A DNA stretch of 64,000 nt from positions 124,001-188,000 of the forward strand of contig NZ_QQWI01000003.1 of the NCBI RefSeq assembly GCF_004125825.1. Direction: 5' to 3'. The notes beneath the pieces are model-generated. The model made no database searches and had not been told where the DNA came from. It worked only from the letters and a program-made list of their open reading frames with translations. Below, in pieces: positions 8,262-17,500 of the stretch (the first letter of the stretch is position 1; every line of letters starts with the position of its first letter). The stretch is from Fusibacter sp. A1 (GTDB lineage: Bacteria; Bacillota; Clostridia; Peptostreptococcales; Acidaminobacteraceae). Position numbers and translations under genes: made by a program.

Positions 8262-10211
8262 TTAATTTTCTATTGGCAACACAACTTTAAATGTGTTTTT
8301 TTGGTTGTCATACGCACAACCGATACTGCCTTTCATGTGAGACTCGATAATTTGACGTACGATGTGTAGTTCCATACCTTCAAGCGCATTGACATTCTGA
8401 TTGATAATCCCTGCGAACATTTCGTCAATCACATCCGCCTGTATCTTTTCACCATCGTCCTTATATGTGATAAACACTTGTTTACCTACTTTTTCCACAC
8501 TGATTTCAATTTTTCCGTTTCTAACTTGAGCAAAACTGAATTGCAAGGAGTTGATGATCATATTGTTGATGACATGCTCAAATAGAGTTTTGTCGACATC
8601 TAGCTCAATGCCTCTAGGACAATCGATCTCGATGATATGTTTCGTATGCTTGAAAAAGTGCTTGAGCTTTAAAACAGACTCTTCCAATAAAGACCGAAGC
8701 TGATAGGTGCGTACATCAAGTGTATCTGACGCCATTAGGTAATGGTTGAACAAAGAAATTCGGTCTGTAAGTATGTCCAGACTGTTCGATGTGTCATGAA
8801 TTTTCTTTTTAGCCAAATTGAAATAGTTTTCAAGATCGTATTTGCTCATCGTCATTTCAGTAAACTTGTCATTAATGATTTCAAGTTCACGGTGATGGGC
8901 CTCTAGCTGTACTTTTGTATTGTCGGCATAGTGCTCTGCGACTTTTTCGAGTGCTTCTGCTAAAGCATACATCGGCACTTCTTCCTTTTTGTCTTGCTCT
9001 TCATGAACTCTGTGGATCTTATGCTTTAAGTCATCCACTTCTGTCATCAGGTTCGAGTTGAGTTGCCTTAAATCCTCAGTTTCTTCCTGAAGCTTTTTCA
9101 TTTGGTTCTCATCAGTCGCTCTTGCTTCGACAGCGTCATCTGTAAGCGGTCTTGTAGAACCTACATAACCTTCACCAAACCGCTTGTCCGAATGGCTCTT
9201 TACAAAAGCCTCACCCATTTTAATGAGTCCGGCCTTCGTTTTGTATTCGTAAGTGGCTTGCACGATATTCTTGTCTCGATACAGTCTTGATGCAGATCTG
9301 TCAAATGCGGCATAGGCTTCATTCGTCATCATCATTACCGATCTCTTACCAATCAGTTCTTCCGGTTCATAACCTAAGAACTCCTTCACCGAGCTCGAGA
9401 TGTACTTTATTTCACCATCTAGTGAAATGAACCAGATGACATCTGTAATGTGTTCAAACAATTTATTGACTGGCGATTCCACCGTCCGAACGACAGGCTT
9501 CACCTCCACCTGTGTCTCCTTGCTCCTTTTAGTTCTGTGCTCTTCCACCTTTGTGCGTCTGCTTACTGTTGTCAGATAATAGTTTCTTCTTTGCGAATAA
9601 TCGGCAAAATAACTTCCAACACCAGAGATGATAAAACCAAGCAGCGTCATCAATGTGACCGTAAGTCGTTGTGGTCCCTCTAGCGGACTGAGTCCATAGA
9701 CATATCCGATAAAGGAAAGTGTAAGCACAGCCATTGAGATAAATGCATATAGGTACTGTGTTCTTAACACCATAAATCCATAAACGATAAAGATCAAAAT
9801 TCCAAGATCATATACTTGTACCGCACTAGCTGGTGCCTGCATTAAAATGAGTATATGTCCCACACCGGCGATAAACATCAATAAGGCCATCAAATAATGA
9901 AAGGACTTCTTAGCGAACTCGGTATAGGTGACGATAAAAACAATCAAGGAAGACGCTATGTAAAAAGTGAATCTGAAGAACCACGCCAAATCTTTGACTT
10001 CGGGCATGATCACAGCATCGGTTAATGCAAATAGCAGATAGATCAGTACACCGATAATAATTCCAATTCTCTTTTGACCAAGTTCCTTATCGAGTCGCTT
10101 GGACCAATAGTTCGCCTCCTCTTTTCCTTTGAACATCATAGTCAATGGGTTTAGATTCATCTCGTCCATGGACGTTGGAAAAATTGATAGAAAATCTGAT
10201 TTAAGACTCAT
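8262..10211 (-). CDS. Membrane PAS-domain histidine-kinase-like protein, degenerate catalytic domain
   Basis: 649 residues: six or seven membrane helices (about 48-215), a PAS domain (about 250-360, VIWFISLDGEIKYISSSVKEFLGYEPEEL in two stretches), a coiled coil (about 370-480), an H-box-like KKIHDTSNSLDIL segment and a HATPase-like C-terminus. The N box (INNMIINSLQFS) is recognisable, but the G1 box reads DDGEKI and the G2 box reads EGMELHIV instead of a glycine-rich loop. ATP binding is therefore doubtful. No response regulator is adjacent. GGGGCAACTTAA precedes the ATG. It may be a kinase acting in trans or a pseudokinase sensor. Confidence 0.78.
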   Translation of the reverse strand: MSLKSDFLSIFPTSMDEMNLNPLTMMFKGKEEANYWSKRLDKELGQKRIGIIIGVLIYLLFALTDAVIMPEVKDLAWFFRFTFYIASSLIVFIVTYTEFAKKSFHYLMALLMFIAGVGHILILMQAPASAVQVYDLGILIFIVYGFMVLRTQYLYAFISMAVLTLSFIGYVYGLSPLEGPQRLTVTLMTLLGFIISGVGSYFADYSQRRNYYLTTVSRRTKVEEHRTKRSKETQVEVKPVVRTVESPVNKLFEHITDVIWFISLDGEIKYISSSVKEFLGYEPEELIGKRSVMMMTNEAYAAFDRSASRLYRDKNIVQATYEYKTKAGLIKMGEAFVKSHSDKRFGEGYVGSTRPLTDDAVEARATDENQMKKLQEETEDLRQLNSNLMTEVDDLKHKIHRVHEEQDKKEEVPMYALAEALEKVAEHYADNTKVQLEAHHRELEIINDKFTEMTMSKYDLENYFNLAKKKIHDTSNSLDILTDRISLFNHYLMASDTLDVRTYQLRSLLEESVLKLKHFFKHTKHIIEIDCPRGIELDVDKTLFEHVINNMIINSLQFSFAQVRNGKIEISVEKVGKQVFITYKDDGEKIQADVIDEMFAGIINQNVNALEGMELHIVRQIIESHMKGSIGCAYDNQKNTFKVVLPIEN

Positions 10212-10276
10212 TTAAGTTGCCCCTTTTATCGTTAAGCAAATCGCTTTAATTGTATATTAACATTATCGCATATAAT

Positions 10277-10301
10277 AAGCATCTTGATATGCAAGATGCT
10301 T
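10277..10301 (-). terminator. Hairpin after the helicase gene (weak terminator)
   Basis: AAGCATCTT at 10277-10285 pairs with AAGATGCTT at 10293-10301. The minus-strand sequence after it is only T-rich (ATTATAT), so termination strength is uncertain. Confidence 0.45.
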
Positions 10302-10374
10302 ATTTACTGCACTACAAATACACTCTACTCTATTATAGTAATGTTTGAGCCAATTGTTAATGTATTATTAACAT

Positions 10375-12696
10375 TTAATCAAATAAATCGTGTATTTTTT
10401 TGATGTTTTCCTTGAATTGGTGTTCATTTGCCACAATTTCGTATGGTCGCCAGTGTCCTGGGAGTTCGGACAGGTATCTTGACTGCCCAAATCGTTTACC
10501 AATTAACATTAAAATTCCCTTATCCTGTTCGGTCCTAATTAATCTTCCACCTGCCTGAAACACTTTATTCAGTCCGGGATAGGTAAAAGCGTAGTCGAAT
10601 CCGTTGAGTCCATGGGCGTCATAATAACTCTTCATAATCTGTCTTTCCTTACTTAGTGTCGGAAGGCCTACTCCGATGATGATCACACCTGTCAACCGAT
10701 CGCCATGAAGGTCTATCCCCTCAGAAAAAACACCGCCCATGACAACGAGGCCGACATGTGTTTTTGTAGGGTTTGGGACAAAGTCTTCTAAAAACTCTGC
10801 ACGGTCTTTTTCTGTCATACCGCTGCTCTGAACCGAAACATGGCCTTCATAGTCTTCATCGAAAAGCTCTTTGATCGTTTTCAGGTACGCATAGGATGGG
10901 CAAAAAACAAAGTAATTGCCTCTTCTTTCAGCGATTGTTCGCTTCACATCTTCAAAAATGGGTCTTAAGGTAACCTCACGATCCTTAGAATAAGTGGAAT
11001 GCACCTGATTGATCACCAAGAGCCTATTTTTCACATCAAACGGACTCCCGACCTGAAGCCGCTTGCTACCGCTGTGTCCGAGCACCTGCTGGTAAAACTT
11101 GAGCGGCGAGAGCGTCGCCGAGAAACAGACCACATTATTGACCATGCCATAGGTTTCATTCAGTGCTTTTGAGGGATCCAGACATCTGATATGCAACTTC
11201 TTTTCTTCGTTCTCATCCAGCATGATGACGAACTGGTCGTCAAAATACTCGTAGATTCTTAAAAACCGGTGCATTTCAAAAAAATGATCCAGTACTTCAT
11301 CATCCTTTGTGATGTCAGAAAACCTTCCCTCGTCTAGAAAATAGGCCAGTGCCTTATTGATGCTGTTGACCAACCTCAGCTTGATATCTTCCATCAGCCC
11401 CTGCTCGTCTTGAGTTTTCAGTTGCTCGTTAAATGCGGTATTGACGCTTCCAAGTAGTTTATGATAGCCCTTGTCCATCTCCTTGACATGAGCCCTAATC
11501 TCTAGCAGTCTGTTCTTATCTAAAAACGCAGAATACATATCCCGCGCTCTTTCATGTAAATTATGTGCCTCATCGACTAAAACGGCATAAGCGTTCTTTT
11601 GCGTAAAATGTCTCTTGATCTGAATAAAGGGATCAAAAAAATAATTGTAGTCACAAACGATCCCCTGCGCAAAGTTCGTCAAATCGAGTGCGAACTCAAA
11701 GGGACACAGTACATGTTGCTCGCAAAAGGTCTGGATGGATTCTGGTGTTTCTAGTCCGGCATCCTGCAAGAACAGGTGTAGCGCATCATTGACCCTGTCA
11801 AAATGTCCATTGGCATAAGGGCACTGATGCGGCTGGCACTTATAGACGTCGTTGATACACATCTTCTCCTTCGCCTGTAAACCGATGACAACCATATTAA
11901 GCCCCTCGTCCACGAGCTTCTGGTATGAATCAAGCGCCACTTTCCTATGGACCGTTTTTGAAGTCAAATAGAAGACTTTGTCCACAAGACCTTCCCCAAG
12001 CGCCTTAGTCGCAGGGAACAAGGTCGACATGGTCTTACCTATCCCTGTCGGTGCTTCAATGATGAGATTCTCGCTGTCCCTAATTGTCGCATATACAGCT
12101 TTAGCCATCACGTCTTGTCCAGGTCTGAAGCTTCCAAACGGAAACTTGATCTCTTTTGCAGTGACTTCGGCCCTGCTTTGTAAAAATGCTGTAAGTGTCG
12201 CCCAACGCTTATATTGCTCAACTGTTTCATATAAAAAGTCCGTCAGTTCCTTATAGGTGAAAACTACAGGAATGACTTTCGCGGCTTCGTTTTTTAGTGA
12301 GTAATACGTCAGCTGAACAGTGACGTCCCTTTTACCATGAGCTTCAGAATAGATGGCGCCATAGATTTTCGCCTGTGCCCAGTGAAGAAAAGAATAGTTT
12401 TCATCCAAGTCATCAAGATCCTGATAGGTCGACTTTATTTCATCGATTACGATACCGTGCTCATCATCTTTGATCCCATCAGCCCTTCCGCTCATTAAAA
12501 GAACGGTCGCATCATCAATAGCGAACTCCTTTTTCAGATGAACCTCTTTTTCAAAACCCTCATACTCGCTTTGAATCATCTGATGGATCTGTGTACCTTC
12601 TTGCATGGTGACAGCGCTCTTCAGTGACGAATCGATATCGCCTTCCCTATATATAAATTCAATTATGCCTCTAACCGATTCTTTTATCGTCTTCAT
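10375..12696 (-). CDS. PD-(D/E)XK nuclease-helicase fusion, DinG/XPD-like
   Basis: 773 residues. Residues 1 to about 190 look like a Cas4/RecB-type PD-(D/E)XK nuclease (SGRADGI, DEIKST, HWAQAKIYGAIY). The rest is an XPD/DinG-type superfamily 2 helicase: APTGIGKT Walker A, DEAHNLHERA Walker B, FCPSYAYLKT, VFSEGIDLHG and QAGGRLIRTEQDKG. Four cysteines in CINDVYKC..HQC and a later C.FEFAL region sit between motifs I and II where an Fe-S cluster binds in XPD-like enzymes. Such enzymes unwind 5' overhang DNA in repair. AGAGGTGGATA precedes the ATG. A repair role is inferred from the family. Confidence 0.88.
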   Translation of the reverse strand: MKTIKESVRGIIEFIYREGDIDSSLKSAVTMQEGTQIHQMIQSEYEGFEKEVHLKKEFAIDDATVLLMSGRADGIKDDEHGIVIDEIKSTYQDLDDLDENYSFLHWAQAKIYGAIYSEAHGKRDVTVQLTYYSLKNEAAKVIPVVFTYKELTDFLYETVEQYKRWATLTAFLQSRAEVTAKEIKFPFGSFRPGQDVMAKAVYATIRDSENLIIEAPTGIGKTMSTLFPATKALGEGLVDKVFYLTSKTVHRKVALDSYQKLVDEGLNMVVIGLQAKEKMCINDVYKCQPHQCPYANGHFDRVNDALHLFLQDAGLETPESIQTFCEQHVLCPFEFALDLTNFAQGIVCDYNYFFDPFIQIKRHFTQKNAYAVLVDEAHNLHERARDMYSAFLDKNRLLEIRAHVKEMDKGYHKLLGSVNTAFNEQLKTQDEQGLMEDIKLRLVNSINKALAYFLDEGRFSDITKDDEVLDHFFEMHRFLRIYEYFDDQFVIMLDENEEKKLHIRCLDPSKALNETYGMVNNVVCFSATLSPLKFYQQVLGHSGSKRLQVGSPFDVKNRLLVINQVHSTYSKDREVTLRPIFEDVKRTIAERRGNYFVFCPSYAYLKTIKELFDEDYEGHVSVQSSGMTEKDRAEFLEDFVPNPTKTHVGLVVMGGVFSEGIDLHGDRLTGVIIIGVGLPTLSKERQIMKSYYDAHGLNGFDYAFTYPGLNKVFQAGGRLIRTEQDKGILMLIGKRFGQSRYLSELPGHWRPYEIVANEHQFKENIKKIHDLFD

Positions 12697-12734
12697 TATC
12701 CACCTCTAAGAACATGTGTTCTTATTATAACACA

Positions 12735-12768
12735 GAAAAACCGCCTATCACATGTGACAGACGGTTAA
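12735..12768 (-). terminator. Terminator after the lytic transglycosylase gene
   Basis: On the minus strand an interrupted stem (AACCG ... TCACATGTGA ... CGGTT) is followed by a TTTTT run. It lies just after the stop at 12771. Confidence 0.75.
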
Positions 12769-12770
12769 AA

Positions 12771-13544
12771 CTAATCGATATGATCGTACTTGTCCACCCT
12801 GCTAAGAATAGCTCTCGAATAGGTGGTCTGATACGTATGGTTTGCTTCAAAATACTTTGCCAAGTTATAAGGACCTCGATTATATTCTGATAGTATTCTG
12901 TGGTAATTCTCGCCATAAGCGTTTTTAAGCAAATGGATATAGCTGAGTGCAAGCCCTAAGTTGTATTCGGGTTCGAAAATCAAATCAGGATCGTAAGTAA
13001 TCCCTATCTCATTGCCAAACTCTTCCGCCAACCATTTTTCAGTTGCAGGGATGATCTGCATCAGTCCTCTGTCTGCAGCTCCACCTACAGCTTCAGCATC
13101 AAAGTTGCTTTCGATTTCGATAATCGACAACACCAGCGATGGGTCAATATCGTACAAGTCTGTGTACTTGATCAGATACAACGACGATTCAAAATCAAGA
13201 GGTGTTTCCTCAAATACCTGATAGGCTCTTTTAACCTCTTCTTCAGAATAATTGATTATTTCTAAGAATCGATGCATCGCATCAAACATAACCTCTTTTT
13301 CCTTAGTATCCGTTACTTTTTTTGAAAGCTCCAAATTCTGCTTTCTAAGTTTGATGATTCTTTCTTCCTGATCATTTATCTGATTCAATAATTCAGTTTC
13401 TCTTTGTCCATGTTCAACATCCACAGTGTTCAGGATATTTTGATCTTTTGTTATTGTCTGATAACTCGCACCGATTGCGAACAATAACATCACGATAATC
13501 ACGATTAGTAATATGTGAGCATGAATTTTTCCTTTTGAAAACAT
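12771..13544 (-). CDS. Membrane-anchored lytic transglycosylase (SLT family)
   Basis: 257 residues: an N-terminal membrane anchor (about 10-28), a coiled coil (about 45-75) and a C-terminal SLT domain with the catalytic Glu in SIIEIESNFDAEAVGG, then DRGLMQIIPAT, NLGLALSYIHLL and LSEYNRGPYNL. These enzymes cleave peptidoglycan to 1,6-anhydro-MurNAc products outside the membrane. ATG 13544 is chosen over GTG 13547; GGAG lies seven bases before it. It is flanked by terminators and appears monocistronic. Confidence 0.9.
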   Translation of the reverse strand: MFSKGKIHAHILLIVIIVMLLFAIGASYQTITKDQNILNTVDVEHGQRETELLNQINDQEERIIKLRKQNLELSKKVTDTKEKEVMFDAMHRFLEIINYSEEEVKRAYQVFEETPLDFESSLYLIKYTDLYDIDPSLVLSIIEIESNFDAEAVGGAADRGLMQIIPATEKWLAEEFGNEIGITYDPDLIFEPEYNLGLALSYIHLLKNAYGENYHRILSEYNRGPYNLAKYFEANHTYQTTYSRAILSRVDKYDHID

Positions 13545-13750
13545 CACGTCACTCCTTTCCTATTTGTTATGCCAATAAAAAAGACAAAGCCGAAGCTTCA
13601 TCTCATGACATAATACATAGGTTCGCCTCATATGGCAAGCTTAATTGCGATTTTCTAATGTTCATCACTTGACATGCAGTTATTTTTAACGTCCGTTAAT
13701 AAATCGGCAATAGATTATACACTTGTACCCGCCTACCCTTTGCAGGTCTC

Positions 13751-13784
13751 AAAAAAAATAAAACGCCACTTGTCATGGCGTTTT
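13751..13784 (-). terminator. Terminator of the MarR operon
   Basis: AAAACGCCA (13760-13768) pairs with TGGCGTTTT (13776-13784), followed on the minus strand by a T run (13751-13758). It ends the three-gene transcript that begins near 15.1 kb. Confidence 0.88.
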
Positions 13785-13792
13785 ATTAATTG

Positions 13793-14296
13793 TTATTTCG
13801 TTTTTGTCGTATTTCGCTCTAAATCGTCCTTGATCGCTTGAGCAGAAGCCGGTAATTCTGGTAAATCCAACTCATTTGTATACGCTAGTAAATCTGATAA
13901 GCACGCGATCATCCGATCTCGGCACGGATCTTTGATCCCGTCTGATATTTGTTTGTCAAGCGTATCTAAGATATCAAAACTCGCCTTGTGTAGCGCCATT
14001 CCTTTTTCAGTTAAATGAACATACTTGCTGCGTCCGTCGTTTTCACCGCGATGCCTAACGATCAGACCTTTCTTTTCAAGTGTGACAAGTAATCCGGTCA
14101 AGGTTGCCGGTTTGATCAACAGATCCTTTAGAATTTCGTTCTGCGTCTTCTCTTCACTTCCCCAAAGACTGCATAGAATTCTAAATTGACTATACGTCAA
14201 TCCAATTTCCTCAAGCATTGCGTTATGACGATACGTCAGCATTTTAGATAAGTTTTGAACATAGTAGCTCACAAACTCAGAATAATCACGTTGCAT
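13793..14296 (-). CDS. MarR family transcriptional regulator
   Basis: 167 residues with the MarR winged helix: TYSQFRILCSLWGSEEKTQNEILKDLL, then KPATLTGLLVTLEKKGLIVR and the wing RHRGENDGRSKYVHLTEKG in adjoining stretches. MarR proteins are dimeric repressors that often respond to phenolics, oxidants or fatty-acid signals. GGGGG precedes the ATG by eight bases. It is the last gene of a three-gene unit with an ACT-like protein and a membrane-anchored hypothetical. No operator was identified. Confidence 0.9.
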   Translation of the reverse strand: MQRDYSEFVSYYVQNLSKMLTYRHNAMLEEIGLTYSQFRILCSLWGSEEKTQNEILKDLLIKPATLTGLLVTLEKKGLIVRHRGENDGRSKYVHLTEKGMALHKASFDILDTLDKQISDGIKDPCRDRMIACLSDLLAYTNELDLPELPASAQAIKDDLERNTTKTK

Positions 14297-14311
14297 AATT
14301 TTGACCCCCTG

Positions 14312-14560
14312 TTATAAAGTCATTACACCTACCTTTACAGATGTAAGAACTTCAAGTTCTGCTTTCAATTTGTTAATTTCAACCTCTTTATCTGCGACGA
14401 ATTCAATAAGGATCAGACCTGTCGATGAGCACATATTACCCGCCTCATGGACGCCCAATCTGGTTTTAATGATACATCCGTGCGTAGATAGCAGCTCCTG
14501 TACCTTTAAGGCCTCTTCTTCGCGGTTGCCTACTTTAATACCCATAACTGTTGTCATCAT
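14312..14560 (-). CDS. ACT-like small protein (TM1266 / iron-only hydrogenase regulator type)
   Basis: 82 residues with the ferredoxin-fold pattern of the TM1266 family: MGIKVGNREEEALKVQELL, then IIKTRLGVHEA, TGLILIEFVADKEVEINKL and a closing VKVGVMTL. Family members are annotated as putative regulators of the iron-only hydrogenase system, but no hydrogenase gene lies in this window, so the role is open. AGGAG precedes two consecutive ATG codons (14560 and 14557). It sits 15 bases after the stop of the upstream hypothetical and 15 before marR. Confidence 0.75.
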   Translation of the reverse strand: MMTTVMGIKVGNREEEALKVQELLSTHGCIIKTRLGVHEAGNMCSSTGLILIEFVADKEVEINKLKAELEVLTSVKVGVMTL

Positions 14561-14575
14561 GTTACTCCTTTCACA

Positions 14576-15106
14576 TTAGTCATCATTTGTTATTATGATT
14601 CCTTCGCTTCTTAGAAACGCAATTTCATAGAGTGTCATAAATGCATACCAGTCGGGGTGAATAAAACGTTCTCGTAAGTCACGAATCATCATTGCCGTCA
14701 GATCGAACTTCTGCTCACTCGCTATCGATGTGATTGATCCATCAATCCAGTCATCAATACCGTTAATTACAATAGGTTCGATTAATACGGTCAGTTCAGT
14801 ACGCTTCCAATTATTGCTTGATTTGCTTTGTGTCAGCACCTCTGAGTAGATCTTTTGATGAACATGTTCGATATCTAAAGCACCTAACTTTACTTCTAGC
14901 GATTTTACGACTGAAGCGATTTTCAGTTCGCTCTCTATCATCTGCTCACTTTCAGCTTCAGCATTTAAGTCCACTTCAACTTGCTCCACATAACTTTGGA
15001 CCACAATAGAAGATGGATCAGGCAAAATCGCTAGGGCGATAAGAACGCCTGTTGCGACAGCGGTCACCAAAACAAGAAGACCGATTAAAATCCATTTCAG
15101 TTTCAT
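14576..15106 (-). CDS. Membrane-anchored hypothetical protein
   Basis: 176 residues with one N-terminal membrane helix (about 5-27) and an extracytoplasmic domain rich in acidic residues. No family was recognised. It is the first gene of the unit that includes the ACT-like protein and MarR. A GGTGG lies before the ATG. The extracytoplasmic location is inferred from the KLK start followed by the helix. Confidence 0.7.
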   Translation of the reverse strand: MKLKWILIGLLVLVTAVATGVLIALAILPDPSSIVVQSYVEQVEVDLNAEAESEQMIESELKIASVVKSLEVKLGALDIEHVHQKIYSEVLTQSKSSNNWKRTELTVLIEPIVINGIDDWIDGSITSIASEQKFDLTAMMIRDLRERFIHPDWYAFMTLYEIAFLRSEGIIITNDD

Positions 15107-15215
15107 CTAGCAATCCACCAACTCTCAGCACGATATTGAATTCACACTTATTACTATCATACCTTTTTTTAACCGACATTAAAATTAAATTTCAGATTCT
15201 ACGCGTTTTTAATCT

Positions 15216-15245
15216 AAAAAAGCCAGAGCGTACGCTCTGACTTTT
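15216..15245 (-). terminator. Terminator after the aminotransferase gene
   Basis: The palindrome CAGAGCGTACGCTCTG (15224-15239), extended by AAGC/CTTT pairing, is followed on the minus strand by a run of six T residues. Confidence 0.88.
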
Positions 15246-15254
15246 AGATAGGAC

Positions 15255-16508
15255 TTATTTTGTTGGGAACATCTCGCCAATCACAGCTAACGCTTCGTCA
15301 ATTGCTAGAAGTGCCGCGTCTAGATCTTCTGTCGTATGTCTAGCAGCGATATAACCGTGGTGGTAAGGTTGAATGAACAAACCTCGTCTGATCGTTTCCG
15401 TGTAAAACTGTGTACGTCTTTTTTTGTAATCGGCATCCACTTTGTCGAATGTGATGAATGGCATCGGTGGTATACCGGATAATGTTACAGGCGCATTATG
15501 CTTAGCGATCAACTTTTCGATACCGTCAAGGAAATATTGTCCTTTTTCCCAAACTGTTTCGATAATGTTGTCTCTTTCTAAGATCTCAATACATTTAAGC
15601 GCTGCAACCATTTCAAGACTGTTTGGGAAGAATGTGGACGAAACAAATACTTTCTCCTCAAGCACTTTCATGATTTCGGCTTTACCGACACAGGCGCTGA
15701 TCGGATAACCATTTGCCATAGCCTTACCAAATACCGATAAATCAGGAGTGACTCCGTAACGCTCACCGGCTCCACCCATTGCAACTCTAAAACCTGTTCT
15801 TATCTCATCAAAGATAAGTACTACATTGTATTTGTCTGCAAGCGCCCTTACACCTTGAAGGTATCCTTCAGGAGGTGCCATAACAGGAAGCGCTAACGGA
15901 TGACCTACTGGAGTGACAATGATGCACGCTGCGTTTTCATGATGAGCTTTCAGCGCTTCTTCAAGACTTTCCAGACTGCCGTATTCAAATTCAATCGTCA
16001 GTTCCTTGATGGCATCAGGTACACCGCCACCACTTTCAACACACCAGTCGTGCCATCCGTGGTATCCGCATCTTAAAATTTTGTCTTTACCTGTATAGCC
16101 TCTGGCAATACGTGTTGCGATACTGGTAACATCTGAACCCGTTTTCGCAAGAACAACCATCTCTGCACAAGGAATCAAGTCAATTAACTTTTGCTCCAAC
16201 CTGTTCTGAACTTCTTGAACCATTGAAAAACAAAAACCCTTGTCCATTTGTGCTTTTACCGCATCATTGATTTCCGGCTCGTTATATCCAAGAATAATTG
16301 GGCCGTAAGCGCAAAGCATATCAATGTAGTCATTGCCATCGACATCGACGATATGTCCGCCATAACCGTGATCGATGAATATTGGGTATTCATCTGGAAC
16401 AAAGTTATATGGACGTCTGATGCCTAAAAGTCCGCCTGGCGAAAGTCTTTTTGCTTCTTCATAAAGAGCCATCGACTTTTCTAAATTCAGTTTTGGTGCA
16501 CTTTTCAT
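15255..16508 (-). CDS. Class III PLP-dependent aminotransferase (GSA-aminomutase-like)
   Basis: 417 residues with class III aminotransferase features: substrate region GGLLGIRRPYNF, the phosphate-binding AKTGSDVTSIATRIARGYTG, IFDEIRTGFR with the PLP-pairing Asp, and the Schiff-base Lys in FGKAMANGYP. The closest named relatives are glutamate-1-semialdehyde aminomutases, but no haem genes are near and the STFF..S stretch differs, so a beta-amino-acid or other omega-aminotransferase role is equally likely. AAGGAGAG precedes the ATG. Its leader carries an inverted repeat that may bind a regulator. A TauE/SafE exporter gene lies upstream on the same strand. Confidence 0.85.
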   Translation of the reverse strand: MKSAPKLNLEKSMALYEEAKRLSPGGLLGIRRPYNFVPDEYPIFIDHGYGGHIVDVDGNDYIDMLCAYGPIILGYNEPEINDAVKAQMDKGFCFSMVQEVQNRLEQKLIDLIPCAEMVVLAKTGSDVTSIATRIARGYTGKDKILRCGYHGWHDWCVESGGGVPDAIKELTIEFEYGSLESLEEALKAHHENAACIIVTPVGHPLALPVMAPPEGYLQGVRALADKYNVVLIFDEIRTGFRVAMGGAGERYGVTPDLSVFGKAMANGYPISACVGKAEIMKVLEEKVFVSSTFFPNSLEMVAALKCIEILERDNIIETVWEKGQYFLDGIEKLIAKHNAPVTLSGIPPMPFITFDKVDADYKKRRTQFYTETIRRGLFIQPYHHGYIAARHTTEDLDAALLAIDEALAVIGEMFPTK

Positions 16509-16530
16509 AGTATCTCTCCTTACCTCTAAC

Positions 16531-16551
16531 CGGTCATTTGGGGAATGACCG
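16531..16551 (-). promoter_or_regulatory. Inverted repeat in the aminotransferase leader (operator or hairpin)
   Basis: CGGTCATT (16531-16538) and AATGACCG (16544-16551) are separated by five bases. The repeat lies between the predicted promoter and the ribosome site. A lone copy of AATGACCG occurs at 17395-17402, upstream of the TauE/SafE gene. Confidence 0.6.
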
Positions 16552-16581
16552 AACTATAGGGGAAATCATTATCGCGCCTTC

Positions 16582-16610
16582 ATTATATCGTGCAATCGTA
16601 TAAGACTCAA
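16582..16610 (-). promoter_or_regulatory. Sigma-70-type promoter of the aminotransferase gene
   Basis: On the minus strand TTGAGT (16610-16605) and TATAAT (16587-16582) are separated by 17 bases, 74 bases upstream of the start codon. Confidence 0.7.
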
Positions 16611-16653
16611 TAGCTGATTTTTAAACCTGAAATCGCTTTGGTCTAATCACCGT

Positions 16654-17364
16654 TTATGCAGTCACAATCGCTGCGATTCCAGACACAATCATCAGAAACA
16701 AGGTCAGTCGCTTAAAAAGACGTTCGTTGATTCTATTTGATGAAAACATCCCGATCGCAAGTCCTCCAAGCATAAAGGGAAGAAGCGTAAGCGATTTTGA
16801 CATCACAAGCGGAGTGATGACTCCACTTAAGATAAAGCCGGGAATACTCACCACATTCAGAAGTGTGAAGAATGCGGTCAAATTCGCTCTAAATGTCAAC
16901 TTGTCCACATCCTGATTCGTTAGGAACAACACGACGGGTGGTCCGCTAAGCGATAAGGCGCCCTGCAAGATGCCAGAAACCAGGCCGACCACACCAAACC
17001 ACTTCTGTGGCTGCTTGAGATGCGCCCGATACCCCTTAAGCATCAAAAGTCCCACAATCACAATGACAACTCCTGCCACTCTTTTGAGCTGGTCGGCGGG
17101 CACGCTTTTTAATAGCCAAACACCCACAGGTATGCCAAGGGCTCCTCCGATCACAAGAAACGTGATCATCTTAAGGTGAACATGTTTGTAAAGCTTAGAC
17201 AACAAGATCACATTCAGCAAAATGCTGTAAAGTACTAGAATCGGTACTACAACCGTGATGGGAAGCAGCAACGTCAAAAGCGGTAGTGCCACTAAGGAAA
17301 ACCCAAAGCTTGTCATTCCCTGTATCGCAGCCGCCAGTAAAATCATCAATCCCTGTAAAATCAT
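16654..17364 (-). CDS. TauE/SafE family anion exporter
   Basis: 236 residues with seven or eight membrane helices. It shows the two-repeat TauE/SafE pattern: GMTSFGFSLVALPLL in the first half and GLVSGILQGALSLSGPPVVLFL in the second. Members export sulfite, sulfoacetate or other organic anions, or import small carboxylates. GAGGTAGGATGA precedes the ATG. It is upstream of the aminotransferase on the same strand, but that gene has its own promoter. The substrate cannot be read from the sequence. Confidence 0.85.
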   Translation of the reverse strand: MILQGLMILLAAAIQGMTSFGFSLVALPLLTLLLPITVVVPILVLYSILLNVILLSKLYKHVHLKMITFLVIGGALGIPVGVWLLKSVPADQLKRVAGVVIVIVGLLMLKGYRAHLKQPQKWFGVVGLVSGILQGALSLSGPPVVLFLTNQDVDKLTFRANLTAFFTLLNVVSIPGFILSGVITPLVMSKSLTLLPFMLGGLAIGMFSSNRINERLFKRLTLFLMIVSGIAAIVTA

Positions 17365-17459
17365 TCATCCTACCTCGTTATTTTCTAAATGTCAAATGAC
17401 CGCATGCCTGTCTATACTTAAACTATAACCATTGTAACAGATACTCTTGCAAAAACCGC

Positions 17460-17488
17460 AAAAAAAGCCGTGCATCACGCACGACTTT
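17460..17488 (-). terminator. Terminator after the H-NOX chemoreceptor gene
   Basis: The stem AAAGCCGTGC / GCACGACTTT is followed on the minus strand by a run of T residues reaching 17460. Confidence 0.85.
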
Positions 17489-17500
17489 CTAGTTCGACTG

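Noticed and set aside
13548-13750. Possible small RNA or gene between the transglycosylase gene and the MarR terminator
   Set aside because: No start with a ribosome site or stable structure other than the terminator; most likely promoter region only.
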